Positions 41,500 to 50,132 are shown, numbered from the stretch's first letter. The stretch: 52,892 nt of DNA from a virus (IMGVR_UViG_3300036791_000331:1-52892), one strand, 5' to 3'. The notes: generated by a model not told the origin, from the sequence alone. Program-made: numbers and translations.

Positions 41500-42155
41500 T
41501 GGGCGTCCTCCTTGATGGCGCCTTCGCGGACCAGCTGGTCGTAGGCGGCGGCGATGATCGAGAACGCGGTGCGCTCGCCCCGGAGATACCAGTCGAGGCG
41601 GACCCAGACGGTGCCGCCGTGGTTGGCGCAGAACACCCGGTTGACGCTGACCGGGAGCCCACCGAGCCTGCGGCCCATGTCGAGCGTGTCCTGGTACGTC
41701 CTGGCGTGGCGCGTCTGGAGGGCGGCCTCGGCCTCGGCCGATATCCTGGCCTCGGCCAGCAGCGGGTGATCGGTTCTGGGCGGCCTGGGGTCGACCACGG
41801 CGGCCTTGATCGCGTCCCGGAGTTCCAGGAGGTTGGCGGCCTGCTCGACGAAGGCGGGGAAGGCCCCGAACAGCGCGCCGTGCTTGCCGGGCCGCCACTG
41901 GTGAAGCTCCATTGGAATGCCCCAGTAGAGTTCCTCGAACGGCGCTTTGCGGACGCCGTCAGCGTCGGCCGGGAAGTTGGCCAGGATCAGGTCGCAGAGC
42001 GCCCTGCGGGCGGTCTCGTAGGCGCGGCTGGTCCAGCCGAGCGCCTCTTTCCTGCGGGCCTCGGAAGCGAAGCCCGCCTCCAGGAGTCTGATGGCCTGGG
42101 CGGAGAACTTCACGACGGCCTCGGCCGGGGTCGGGGTGATACGGGTTACGGTCAT
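41496..42155 (-). CDS. Hypothetical protein
   Basis: 219 aa, ATG 42155. Helical over most of its length; KFSAQAIRLLEAGFASEARRKEALGWTSRAYETARRALCDL, YWGIPMELHQWRPGKHGALFGAF. No family recognised; its C-terminus (ANHGGTVWVRLDWYLRGERTAF) is beta-rich. Confidence 0.6.
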   Translation of the reverse strand: MTVTRITPTPAEAVVKFSAQAIRLLEAGFASEARRKEALGWTSRAYETARRALCDLILANFPADADGVRKAPFEELYWGIPMELHQWRPGKHGALFGAFPAFVEQAANLLELRDAIKAAVVDPRPPRTDHPLLAEARISAEAEAALQTRHARTYQDTLDMGRRLGGLPVSVNRVFCANHGGTVWVRLDWYLRGERTAFSIIAAAYDQLVREGAIKEDAQ

Positions 42156-42194
42156 GGGAGTGATCAGGGTCTTTCGTTCGGGTTGGGTTGGGGG

Positions 42195-42542
42195 TCAGTC
42201 GGTCAGGAGTTCGTAGATCGAGTCCTTGACCACGACGGTCTCACCGTCGCGGCAGGCGGCCTCGGCGACGGCCATGGCGGCTTCCTGGGTCGGGTGGTGC
42301 GACACGCTGCGGTGGTCGATGAACACGTCCCAGGTGATCTCGCGGGGGCCGTCCCAGGTGGTGAGCCGGAAGCGGCCGACCTCGATGCAGCGGAGCTTGC
42401 GGACGTACTCGCCCGCCAGCGCCTTCTTGATCAGCGAGGACGCCTGGGCCTTGGTGCAGCGGTCCGGCAGCGTGTCGCCGGTCAGGCTGCGGAAATAGCT
42501 CCACTGCTTGGCCGACGCGCCGTAGATCGAATTGCGCGCCAT
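42195..42542 (-). CDS. Hypothetical protein
   Basis: 115 aa, ATG 42542, overlapping the upstream stop by one base. AKQWSYFRSLTGDTLPDRCTKAQASSLIKKALAG suggests a small helical DNA-binding-like N-terminus (a shared segment in several phage proteins), followed by a beta-rich half. Function unknown. Confidence 0.6.
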   Translation of the reverse strand: MARNSIYGASAKQWSYFRSLTGDTLPDRCTKAQASSLIKKALAGEYVRKLRCIEVGRFRLTTWDGPREITWDVFIDHRSVSHHPTQEAAMAVAEAACRDGETVVVKDSIYELLTD

Positions 42543-42865
42543 CAGAAGTTCACCTCGTAGAGGCGCTTGCCGAAGTGGACGCGGCTGCGCAGTACCTTGT
42601 CACGGCACAGCTTCGTCAGGATCGGCTTCAGTTGGCCGTCCTCGATGGACAGGCCGTGGATGGCCTTGGCGATAGCCTCGATGCGGTCGACGGGCAGGGC
42701 CGCCTGCCACATCGCCTTGAACACCGGGGCGACCACCTGGAACTCGTGGTTCCACTCGTGGGCGGCGCGCCACGTCTCGATCAGTTCGTGCGTCCTGGCC
42801 TCGTCGGCAGGGCGGGTTTTGAAGTCGGTAGTGGTAGTCATAGTCAAGGTTCCGGTTGTGGTCAT
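42542..42865 (-). CDS. Hypothetical protein
   Basis: 107 aa from ATG 42865 (a second ATG at 42841 is equally possible). LIETWRAAHEWNHEFQVVAPVFKAMWQAALPVDRIEAIAKAIHG is helical; the C-terminus (DKVLRSRVHFGKRLYEVNF) resembles a small winged helix. No family recognised. Confidence 0.57.
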   Translation of the reverse strand: MTTTGTLTMTTTTDFKTRPADEARTHELIETWRAAHEWNHEFQVVAPVFKAMWQAALPVDRIEAIAKAIHGLSIEDGQLKPILTKLCRDKVLRSRVHFGKRLYEVNF

Positions 42866-42873
42866 GGTTAAGG

Positions 42874-43065
42874 TTAGAGATCGCGAATGCGTTTGATGAG
42901 GTCGCCGCCGAAGTGGGCGGCGATGTGCCGGTCGAACTCACGTTTGCGGCTCAGCTTTTCCTCGCGAGGCAGGGCATTCCAGGCCGCTTTGCGCTCCACC
43001 TCGGCAGCGTCCCGAGCTTCGCGGGCAGCGCGAAGGCGGGCTTTCTTGGCTTCCAGTTCGGTCAT
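42874..43065 (-). CDS. Small basic coiled-coil protein
   Basis: 63 aa, ATG 43065. Very rich in Arg, Lys, Glu and Ala (KARLRAAREARDAAEVERKAAWNALPREEK), a single long helix. First gene of the leftward block that runs to 37.6 kb, just downstream of the 43.1 kb promoter region. Confidence 0.55.
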   Translation of the reverse strand: MTELEAKKARLRAAREARDAAEVERKAAWNALPREEKLSRKREFDRHIAAHFGGDLIKRIRDL

Positions 43066-43114
43066 TTTCGTCAGGTCTCTCCGTCCCGGCTACACCATGC
43101 AGCCGGGGATCACT

Positions 43115-43155
43115 CTTTATAATGCGGGCACAGATTTGTCCCCAAATTTGTGCTC
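43115..43155 (-). promoter_or_regulatory. Leftward promoter with operator-like element A, copy 2
   Basis: Read on the minus strand: GAGCACAAATTTGGGGAC at 43155-43138, with TTGGGG as a poor -35 and TTATAA 17 bases on as the -10, directly before the leftward operon. The first 25 bases (43155-43131) match operator copy 1 (2781-2805) at 22 positions. A shared repressor would block this promoter by covering the -35. Confidence 0.62.
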
Positions 43156-43555
43156 ATATCTGCGCTGTCAGTTGAGGCTAATTGGCGCACCCCGCCCGCC
43201 TGCGGAACGGGCTAAGCTGCCCGCTCGGGGCCTGGGACACATTGTCTCAGGCGCGCTCGGGTGGGTCCGGGCGTGTCACCGCCCCAACGAAACGGGAATG
43301 TTCGTGCAGGGTGTCACCGCTGCGTTTTGGGCCAACTGTTTGCGGAGTGAAAACAAGCGGGTAGCGGGTTGAGGCATTTGAACGTCAACATCTTGTTACC
43401 ACTGTCTCTAGGTGGTTCTGCGTGTGTCTATGTGTTCCACAACCCGAATAGCTTCAATCGGTTAGCTTTACAAAACGTGTCTGCGCGTCTCTCCCTGTTT
43501 CTCCACGTTTCACGCAATTGTGCGTGCAAAAGTGTCACCACGAGAGAACTCAGAT
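43156..43555. other. 400-base gene-free region before the integrase; candidate attP
   Basis: No convincing gene. It holds three direct GTGTCACC repeats (43273-43280, 43311-43318, 43532-43539), the first two extended to GTGTCACCGC, and an imperfect palindrome CCTGGGACA-cat-TGTCTCAGG at 43231-43251. The sequence becomes AT-rich after 43370. Direct repeats beside an integrase gene fit arm-type integrase sites, but no core tRNA sequence is recognised. Confidence 0.45.
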
Positions 43556-44905
43556 ATGTCCAAACCCCTCGACCCACTCGCCCTGGCGAGAGCCGTCAAG
43601 CGTTGCCAGAAGCTCGGGAAGGAAGGCCGCTTCCCGGCCGGTCCTGGCCTATCCCTGGTCGTCACCGCAGCCGGGCGCGCCCGGTTCGTCCACCGCTATC
43701 CGTGGTGCGGCAAATACGAGAGCCTCTGGCTCGACGGCTGCTACCCGCGTGACGTGACCCTGGCCGAGGCCCGGCGTCAGTGCGAGGCGCACCGGGAACT
43801 CCTGGACCAGCGCATCAGCCCCAAGAGCGAGCGCCGCGACGGCGGTCTCGGCGCGAACCCGACCCTCGCCGAGTACGCGCGTCACCACTTCAAGATGCTG
43901 GCCACGCCGAAGGATATCCGCCTCGGCCCGGAGCGGTCGGAATGGCTCCGCGACATGACCATCCACGTCGGGGCCTTGGCGAGCACGCCCATCGACAACA
44001 TCGTGCGCACGCAGATCGTGGCGGCGTTGGCCGGACGGTGGGTGGACATGACCCCGACGCCTTCGGGCAAGCGTATCCTGATGCGGTTGAAGAACGTCCT
44101 GGCGCACCGGCACGACAACGCCCGCCCGGACGATGAGCACTGGCAGAACCCGGCCAGCCTCAAGGCGATGTGCAACCTGCTCGGGAAGCGCCCGCATCGC
44201 CGCACGTCGCGCCCGAGCCTGTCCTGGATCGATCTGCCCACGTTCATGACGGCGCTCCGGGCGGTGGAGTTGATGTCCGCCCGCGCCCTGGAGTGGGTGA
44301 TCCTGACCGGCTCTCGCTCGGCCGAGACGACCGGCGCGCGGTGGGGCGAGATCAACTGGCGGAGCCGGACCTGGACGATCCCGCCCGAGCGGCTCAAGAC
44401 CGAGCAGAACAAGGGCTCGCACGGCCAGCCGTTCGTCATCCCGCTGTCCCTGGCCATGGTGCAGCTGCTGCGGCGCACGGCCAAGCACCGCCGCGATCTC
44501 GCGCCGAACGACCTGATCTTTCCGAGCGGGGCGAGTATCCGGCCGAAGGAATACGGCGGCAACGCACTGCTGTTCCTGGCCCAGGACATCGCGCCTGGGA
44601 TCACGGTCCATGGCTTCCGGGCGAGCTTGGTGGCCTGGGGCGCAGGCACGGCCCACCGCGACCGCGACCCGTTCGCCCTGGACCTGATGGACAGGGTGAT
44701 CGGCCACCAGATCGGCTCCCGGCACGGTCAGGCGACGGCGCTCTCGGGCGCCATCATCAACTACGCCCACGACGCCGGGGGCGATCTCTACCTGCCCCGG
44801 CGCAAGGCGGTGATGCGGGAGTGGAGCGCCTACCTGGGCGGCCGGACCCACTCGCCGAAGCGCGGGCCTGCGCGGGCTCCGGCGGTCCTGGCGCTGGCCG
44901 CATAG
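43556..44905 (+). CDS. int: Tyrosine integrase (P4-like)
   Basis: 449 aa from ATG 43556. N-terminal arm-binding domain (about 1-100), a core-binding helical domain (105-215) and a catalytic domain with R254 in TGSRSAE, H352-x-x-R355 (HGFR), H384 in VIGHQIG and the likely nucleophile Y403 in INYAHD. All residues of the tyrosine recombinase active site appear present. It would join phage and host DNA at att sites; paired with the excisionase-like gene at 46323-46526. No gene follows it on this strand. Confidence 0.9.
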   Translation: MSKPLDPLALARAVKRCQKLGKEGRFPAGPGLSLVVTAAGRARFVHRYPWCGKYESLWLDGCYPRDVTLAEARRQCEAHRELLDQRISPKSERRDGGLGANPTLAEYARHHFKMLATPKDIRLGPERSEWLRDMTIHVGALASTPIDNIVRTQIVAALAGRWVDMTPTPSGKRILMRLKNVLAHRHDNARPDDEHWQNPASLKAMCNLLGKRPHRRTSRPSLSWIDLPTFMTALRAVELMSARALEWVILTGSRSAETTGARWGEINWRSRTWTIPPERLKTEQNKGSHGQPFVIPLSLAMVQLLRRTAKHRRDLAPNDLIFPSGASIRPKEYGGNALLFLAQDIAPGITVHGFRASLVAWGAGTAHRDRDPFALDLMDRVIGHQIGSRHGQATALSGAIINYAHDAGGDLYLPRRKAVMREWSAYLGGRTHSPKRGPARAPAVLALAA

Positions 44906-44962
44906 GGAGCCTCGTAGGGGCCTGGAGCGGCTTCGCGCTACTCTAGGCCCAGCGCCCGAGCG

Positions 44963-46039
44963 TCAGGGCTCAGGCGCGTCATCGGGCCGCTCCAGGCCGT
45001 AGCCGAGGCGGGTCGGGAGGCTCGGTTGCTTAGAGTCCGCGTCAGGCCCGTGAACGACCGTGAAGTCGTGTTCGATCACGCCCAGCGCCGGATCACCGCG
45101 CAGATGGCTGTCGATCCGCTTCCTCCACATCATCTGCCCTTCGATGATCACCGGCATCCAACCGGGCGGGCGCGGCTGGAAGGCGAGGTGTCGATAGTGG
45201 GCCCGAACCTCATGGAGACGCTTCCCAGTGGCCGTTTCTGCCAGCTTCCGTCGAGCATAGGCGGCGACGTTGCGAATGCGGCGAGGAACCTGGAGCGTGA
45301 GGGGGCAGATGGTGAGGCGTGGCCGCATCCGGCCGCCGACTAGCACATGGCCGGGCGGCCGCTCTTCCTGGCCTACCGTCGCGACTGTCTGGAGCATCGC
45401 AAGCATCCCGACTACGATGTTCGCCCAGCCAGATAATCCATCGACGAAGGGTCCGTATCCGAGGGGAGATGATTCGAGGGGGACAGTGTAATTGTCCTCT
45501 ATTAAAAATGCACGACCCTTCAGGCATGAAACGTCTTTCGTCGTGTTAAGAAACCCCCAAATATATTGATGTCCCGGATCGTAGTCGAGGCATGATGTAG
45601 ATAATAGTCCAGGTGGCCGAATATCGACGCCAATGGGCCACATAACTACATTACCTAACTGCTTACGACGCTCTTCATCGACTACTTCCTCAACGCACCA
45701 CGCATCCATTATCAGTGAATTTTCAGGGTCTGGCCTAATCAGCATTCCTAACCGGCCACGTCCACTTGATATAACTAATCTTTCACCATCTTTTCCTATC
45801 GGAATAAATGGAAATTCAATCCAGATCGCTCGCGTTACAAAGTCGATATTATCGAGAGTTCGTCGTATTTCTCGCGGCGTGCCGGTAGCCAGTTGACAGC
45901 CGAGGCGCAGAGCGTCTTCGTCCAGGACGAGGCGGTCAGCCTGTAAGACCGCCCTGCGGAAGCCTGGGTTATCAAATGCCGGGTTGATGTTACGCGGGTC
46001 GCGGAGCCTCTCGGCCAAGGTCGGGGCGAGCGGTCCCAT
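44963..46039 (-). CDS. Large hypothetical protein, paralogue 2, with AT-rich middle
   Basis: 358 aa from ATG 46039, overlapping the upstream stop (TAATG). Its start (LAERLRDPRNINP) and end (TLQVPRRIRNVAAYA, KRLHEVRAHYRHL, KRI...RGDPALG) match the 37833-38852 product. The middle, encoded at about 45480-45890, is markedly AT-rich while both flanks have the GC-rich codon use of the phage, suggesting a swapped segment. Role unknown. Confidence 0.68.
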   Translation of the reverse strand: MGPLAPTLAERLRDPRNINPAFDNPGFRRAVLQADRLVLDEDALRLGCQLATGTPREIRRTLDNIDFVTRAIWIEFPFIPIGKDGERLVISSGRGRLGMLIRPDPENSLIMDAWCVEEVVDEERRKQLGNVVMWPIGVDIRPPGLLSTSCLDYDPGHQYIWGFLNTTKDVSCLKGRAFLIEDNYTVPLESSPLGYGPFVDGLSGWANIVVGMLAMLQTVATVGQEERPPGHVLVGGRMRPRLTICPLTLQVPRRIRNVAAYARRKLAETATGKRLHEVRAHYRHLAFQPRPPGWMPVIIEGQMMWRKRIDSHLRGDPALGVIEHDFTVVHGPDADSKQPSLPTRLGYGLERPDDAPEP

Positions 46040-46323
46040 TAGTGGATCGTCTCTGACGGCGGCGCCATCCCGGCCATCTGCGAGATCACCGTCTCGTAGG
46101 CGCGAAAGGGCACGCCCCGCAGCGTCGCCGGATACTCCCGCAGGCTCTCGGCGGCGAAGTCCCAGATATCGACGCAGTTGGTCTCGACCTCGTAGATGGT
46201 CACGTTGCAGCGGTGCTGGATGATCCACTCGCGCGCTGTCCTGGTCGCCCCGATAGGGTCCTCGTCGACCGCGATCAGCCGCTGCCGGTCTACGTCCACC
46301 ACTTGGAAATAGCGCGTGGCCAT
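46039..46323 (-). CDS. Hypothetical protein
   Basis: 94 aa, ATG 46323. TRYFQVVDVDRQRLIAVDEDPIGATRTAREWIIQHRCNVTIYEV: alternating strands and helices. Coupled to both neighbours. No family recognised. Confidence 0.58.
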   Translation of the reverse strand: MATRYFQVVDVDRQRLIAVDEDPIGATRTAREWIIQHRCNVTIYEVETNCVDIWDFAAESLREYPATLRGVPFRAYETVISQMAGMAPPSETIH

Positions 46324-46526
46324 CAGCTTTCCTCCTTCGCCGCCGGAGCGATAGCTCCGATCAGCCGCTCCAGTTCGTGGCGCTGCACGACCGTCCGCGC
46401 CCCGATCTTCGACAACCGCAGGTTCCCGCGTCTCACCTGTCGATAGAAGGTAGACCGGCAGATACCGAGCATGGCGAGAGCCTCGGGCACCGAATAGACC
46501 ATCGGAAAGTCTGCCGGGTTACTCAT
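46323..46526 (-). CDS. Excisionase-like helix-turn-helix protein
   Basis: 67 aa from ATG 46526 (ATG 46541 is an alternative). VYSVPEALAMLGICRSTFYRQVRRGNLRLSKIGARTVVQRHELERLIGAI is a MerR-like winged HTH of the excisionase (Xis/AlpA) type. It could direct the integrase to excise the prophage or act as a transcription factor. Confidence 0.76.
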   Translation of the reverse strand: MSNPADFPMVYSVPEALAMLGICRSTFYRQVRRGNLRLSKIGARTVVQRHELERLIGAIAPAAKEES

Positions 46527-46540
46527 CACGGACACTCCCA

Positions 46541-46933
46541 TTAGCTACGCGGTACGCGCCAAATAACGTCGTGATCGGCCCCGAACTTGTAGATCGCGTC
46601 CAGGAGCCGGGCGAATTCTTTCACCCGCAGAGCGCTGGACGACGTGTTGAGGTTGACGAACCCCTTGCCGTTGAGCGCCGGGACCATCAGCGCGCCTCGG
46701 TCCATGTCGGCCAGGAACAGCTGTTTCCACTGGTCCGGGCTCAGGCTCTGGCCATGCCACTGCACCTGCTCCGAAATGTCGGTGAGCGCGGGCCACATGG
46801 CCGCGTTCTGCGTCACCGTGCGCTTGTCCGGGCTGGCGAACGTCACCAGCGTGCCCGGATCGGCGTTCCAGGCCCAGGTCGCGGCGGTGTGCCGCGCCCG
46901 GTCGGTGACGAGCCTTATCGACGCCTGGGCCAT
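46541..46933 (-). CDS. ninB: NinB-like recombination protein
   Basis: 130 aa, ATG 46933. KRTVTQNAAMWPALTDISEQVQWHGQSLSPDQWKQLFLADM and KEFARLLDAIYKFGADHDVIW match NinB (lambda Orf) proteins, which help recombination by loading or aiding single-strand annealing. Consistent with the ERF and YqaJ genes just upstream. Full length. Confidence 0.85.
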   Translation of the reverse strand: MAQASIRLVTDRARHTAATWAWNADPGTLVTFASPDKRTVTQNAAMWPALTDISEQVQWHGQSLSPDQWKQLFLADMDRGALMVPALNGKGFVNLNTSSSALRVKEFARLLDAIYKFGADHDVIWRVPRS

Positions 46934-47434
46934 TCATCGGCCCGACCCGGTGATCATCAGCGGCCGGGGCATCCCGCCCAGGCGATAGGCTTCGTCGATC
47001 TGGCGCTTGACGCTCTCGCCCACGGTGGCCCCGTCAGGCATCATCGTGGAGGCCAGGAACTCGTCTTCGACCGTGGTGACGCCCGCCTCTACGGCCTCCA
47101 GCTTGGCGCGCACCATCAGCGCCAGGACGCGCCAGCGCTGGCGGCACGCCTGCAACCAGTGCTTGTCGATCTCGCTGTCGGCCCGCCGGAATGTCATGCT
47201 GCCCCGTCGATATTCGGTGAATGCCGGTTGCTCGCGCTCGGGCATGGTCAGGTTCAGGCGGATGTGGCGGCTGGCCATCCGGAAGAAGATCGACACCTTC
47301 ACGCCGTCCTCGGCGTAGCCGAAGCCATCGGCCTTGTAGCTGCGCAGGGTGCGCTCGATCTCGGCCCGCGAACTCTCGGTGCTGACCTTGGTCTCGGCGG
47401 CGTAGGCGCGGCGCTCGCGCTCGCGGTTAGCCAT
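46934..47434 (-). CDS. Hypothetical protein in recombination module
   Basis: 166 aa from ATG 47434. SRAEIERTLRSYKADGFGYAEDGVKVSIFFRMASRHIRLNLTMPE and a helical C-terminal half. It lies between NinB and YqaJ. The pattern recalls phage proteins next to annealing enzymes, but I do not recognise a named family. Confidence 0.66.
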   Translation of the reverse strand: MANRERERRAYAAETKVSTESSRAEIERTLRSYKADGFGYAEDGVKVSIFFRMASRHIRLNLTMPEREQPAFTEYRRGSMTFRRADSEIDKHWLQACRQRWRVLALMVRAKLEAVEAGVTTVEDEFLASTMMPDGATVGESVKRQIDEAYRLGGMPRPLMITGSGR

Positions 47435-47675
47435 AGCGGCACGGCTCCGGGTCGGGTGCGATCCCACCCCAGTCCCACTCCAGCATCAGGTAGGTGATCG
47501 CCTCGGCCTCTTCGTCGGGGCAGCAGCGACGGCGGTCGGGCGGCGGAACCCATTCCCACCGGTTCGTGTACCGCCAGCCGTGCTGCTGGAGATAGTTGAT
47601 CGCGGCGATGTCGCCGTTGCCGTTGAAGTCGAGAGCGCACCACTTGGCGTGGAGTTCGGGAGGGCCGCTAGGCAT
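47427..47675 (-). CDS. Hypothetical protein
   Basis: 82 aa from ATG 47675. ALDFNGNGDIAAINYLQQHGWRYTNRWEWVPPPDRRRCCPDEEAEAITYLMLEWDWGG: a small alpha/beta protein with a CC pair. Overlaps its neighbours by eight bases each. No family recognised. Confidence 0.6.
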   Translation of the reverse strand: MPSGPPELHAKWCALDFNGNGDIAAINYLQQHGWRYTNRWEWVPPPDRRRCCPDEEAEAITYLMLEWDWGGIAPDPEPCRYG

Positions 47676-48312
47676 ATTCCGCCTCCATCGCAGGGGTGGG
47701 CCCATAGAGCTTCGTGAGGCGCGCCACGCGCTCGGCGATGTCGTCCAGGAAGGCGGACACCTCCACCTCCAGTTCCAGGATCACCGACGTGTTGCGCAGG
47801 ACCCGGCAGACGTGCAGCCGCATCGACTCCGGGAGGCGCGGGTCGAACGAGGCGTAGTCGCACCACAGGCGGCCCGAGCAGGCCATCTGCCACTGCATCT
47901 GGGCGAGGTGCTCGGTCGCGGGCGGCATGCCGAGCAGGGTGGCGATGTGGGTGGCAGTGTTCGGACACTTGATCTCGATCAGGCCATCGGCCTCGACGTA
48001 GCCGTCCGGGCTGGCGCCGCTCCAGGCGATCTCGGGATGGTCGACGAATTCGGCCTCCACGACCTCGACGTTGAACTGGTCCTGGTAGCAGGCCCGCGCC
48101 TCGTCCTCGTGGTCGATCCCCCACTGCATCGGGCCGCTGACGTAATTCTCGCCCGGCCGCCCGGTGACGCGCTCAGCGATCAGGTCGGCGGCGTAGTTCG
48201 CCCGGAGCGCCGAGACGCCGGTCTTGGTCTTGGCGATGACGTGGCTGACCCTGGAGGCCGTGACCTTGCCCAGGCGCTGGGCGTACCACTGCGGGGTGCG
48301 CTGGAGGATCAT
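47668..48312 (-). CDS. YqaJ-type recombination exonuclease
   Basis: 214 aa, ATG 48312. RTPQWYAQRLGKVTASRVSHVI, the WGIDHEDEAR Glu, SPDGYVEADGLIEIKCPNT (D-x-EIK catalytic core) and HLAQMQWQMACSG are those of YqaJ/lambda Exo-type nucleases. They chew one strand from double-strand ends for the annealing protein (here ERF at 49443-50132). Together they form a Red-like recombination system. Confidence 0.9.
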   Translation of the reverse strand: MILQRTPQWYAQRLGKVTASRVSHVIAKTKTGVSALRANYAADLIAERVTGRPGENYVSGPMQWGIDHEDEARACYQDQFNVEVVEAEFVDHPEIAWSGASPDGYVEADGLIEIKCPNTATHIATLLGMPPATEHLAQMQWQMACSGRLWCDYASFDPRLPESMRLHVCRVLRNTSVILELEVEVSAFLDDIAERVARLTKLYGPTPAMEAEYA

Positions 48313-49274
48313 AGCAGAGCCTCCCGTTCGGCGAGGTCCTCTCGATCCGTGGTATTCAACGAGCGCCTGTTGGAGGACCGGCCATTCCTAAAGGTCGTAC
48401 CGGCGATCCTGACCCCGAATGCTGCGCCAACTCGAATAGTCGTGAGTTCACGATCTTCAAAAAAGGCGTTCCAGGCCAGGGAGGCGGCCATAGCGCCAGT
48501 ATGCCCGGTTCGTTCGAACATATGCTCACTAACCCAGGTTAGAAATGTGTGGCGCGGGTCGCCCTTATATAAACCGTCATTGTCACCAATGCCCTTCCAG
48601 AACTTGTAGGCGGTCGGGTATTGCTGCTCCAGTGTTATGAGCGCCACCGCCAACACCTGAGCCGAGTTTAGGCGACGCTTTACTTTCGCCGGGGCGCTTT
48701 TGATGATCGTCTCGTAGAGATGAGCCGTGGCCCAATGTGGTTCGGCGAAACTCAGACGAACGTCATCGTCCCGGAACGCGACCGGGTCGAGTAGGTGGTG
48801 CGGCAGATCAAACTTGAAGTGGATGAGCACGCCCGCCCGCCACACTTCCCGAGTCATGGTCCGTGATAAGTTGTATTGCTCGGCGAGCCCGAGCGCATTG
48901 ATCATTTCGGCCAGGGAGCGTGGACGGCCAGCGCGGTCGAAATGGGTGTAGGCCACATGGAGTCCGTCCCGATCCGCTACGGGGCGGATCATCACCTGGA
49001 AGGCGGCGGCGATCCCGCTGGCCTCCACACCGGCCAGACGATGCTGGCCGTCCAGGAGGTGGAGTTGACCGTCCAGCAGGCCGAACCAGATTTGCCGATC
49101 GGGCTCGAAGTCGCCGCGTTCCAGCAAAGCTACCCAGAGCGCGGTGTCCTGTTGGGTGCGCCGCCGTTGGCGCATATAGACACGCTCGTTGAGAATGCGG
49201 CGGGCCAGTTCGGCGTCGATCACCATCCGGCCGACGTGGATGATCGTTTCGAGCGGCGGGTGTTCCGACATCAT
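48309..49274 (-). CDS. DGQHR-domain (ParB-like) protein
   Basis: 321 aa from ATG 49274 (GGAAGGGG upstream). FGLLDGQLHLLDGQHRLAGVEASG is the DGQHR signature of a ParB-like nuclease-fold family seen with DNA-modification and DNA-repair systems. The first half is GC-rich; the part encoded at 48310-48880 is AT-rich. Located between the ERF-linked small gene and YqaJ. It may sense or process DNA ends, by family analogy only. Confidence 0.78.
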   Translation of the reverse strand: MMSEHPPLETIIHVGRMVIDAELARRILNERVYMRQRRRTQQDTALWVALLERGDFEPDRQIWFGLLDGQLHLLDGQHRLAGVEASGIAAAFQVMIRPVADRDGLHVAYTHFDRAGRPRSLAEMINALGLAEQYNLSRTMTREVWRAGVLIHFKFDLPHHLLDPVAFRDDDVRLSFAEPHWATAHLYETIIKSAPAKVKRRLNSAQVLAVALITLEQQYPTAYKFWKGIGDNDGLYKGDPRHTFLTWVSEHMFERTGHTGAMAASLAWNAFFEDRELTTIRVGAAFGVRIAGTTFRNGRSSNRRSLNTTDREDLAEREALL

Positions 49275-49456
49275 TCCGACCCCTTCCACTGAAGCTGTTG
49301 GGGCCTACAGATCATCAACTCGCCGCTGTCGCTTTCCAGGACCACGCGGTCATGGCCCGCCTGGGTCAGGAACAGACTCACGATCCGGCCCTCAAACTCG
49401 AAGGCTGCGCCATCCGGTGAAACCCTGAGGCCGATGGTCAATTCATCCGGGGCCAT
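49271..49456 (-). CDS. Hypothetical protein
   Basis: 61 aa, ATG 49456 with AGGAGA upstream. TIGLRVSPDGAAFEFEGRIVSLFLTQAGHDRVVLESDSGELMICRPQQLQ is a small beta-rich, SH3-like sequence. Coupled to the DGQHR gene. Function unknown. Confidence 0.62.
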   Translation of the reverse strand: MAPDELTIGLRVSPDGAAFEFEGRIVSLFLTQAGHDRVVLESDSGELMICRPQQLQWKGSE

Positions 49457-50132
49457 GCTGATCTCCTGGCGCTGAGAACTCCGTCACGCGGCGGTTGTAG
49501 AGCGCCTCGATGCGCTCCGATGTCTTGGGCTGTTCGGCGGCTAGTTCGGCGCGGAGCCCTTTGGCGAGGTTCCAGGCCCGACCCAGGTCGGTCTCGTTCT
49601 TCACGTCCCGCAGGGTGGTCTCCAGATTGTTGACCCTGGCGCCGAGGGTGGGTCGCTTCGGCGGCTCCGCTGGGGGCAGCGGCGGCTTGGCGTTCTTGCC
49701 GCGCCCGACAGAGCCCTCACCGTCGTCGTCCTCGCCTGCGGGCGTGACCGTGAACAGCGACTGGAGCGCCTGTCGCCGGGCATAGGTGAGCGCCGAGCCC
49801 ACGCCCTGAGCGTCGGCGCGGGTAACGGGTATCTTGTGGGTCGCGCGCAGCCACTGGCCGCTGGTGTGGAGCAGGATGGTCACCACCTGGACCAAGTTCG
49901 GCGGCGCGGTGGTGGCGGGCTGGAGCACCGAGAAGCCGTTGTCGTTCATCGCCGGTAGAATGGCCTCGGCGATCTCGTTCAGGCTGGCGTAGCGGCTCTC
50001 AAAATGGATGTTGGCGGCGTCCTTCTGGACCTTGGCGATGGCCTTCTGCGCGGCTGGCAACGCTTTCGCCAGTTCGTCGATCTCGGCGCTGGTCTCGATG
50101 TCGGCGTCCGGGTGAATTTCTATCTTGGCCAT
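49443..50132 (-). CDS. erf: ERF-family single-strand annealing protein
   Basis: 229 aa from ATG 50132. QKDAANIHFESRYASLNEIAEAILPAMNDNGFSVLQ and GSALTYARRQALQSLFTV are the core of the ERF family (P22 Erf). It anneals complementary single strands during phage recombination and genome circularisation. The C-terminal half is a Pro-rich linker and helices. First gene of the leftward recombination operon. Confidence 0.88.
   Translation of the reverse strand: MAKIEIHPDADIETSAEIDELAKALPAAQKAIAKVQKDAANIHFESRYASLNEIAEAILPAMNDNGFSVLQPATTAPPNLVQVVTILLHTSGQWLRATHKIPVTRADAQGVGSALTYARRQALQSLFTVTPAGEDDDGEGSVGRGKNAKPPLPPAEPPKRPTLGARVNNLETTLRDVKNETDLGRAWNLAKGLRAELAAEQPKTSERIEALYNRRVTEFSAPGDQHGPG

Noticed and set aside
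43649-44851. 400-codon leftward frame opposite the integrase
   Set aside because: Antisense of a clear integrase; no independent evidence.
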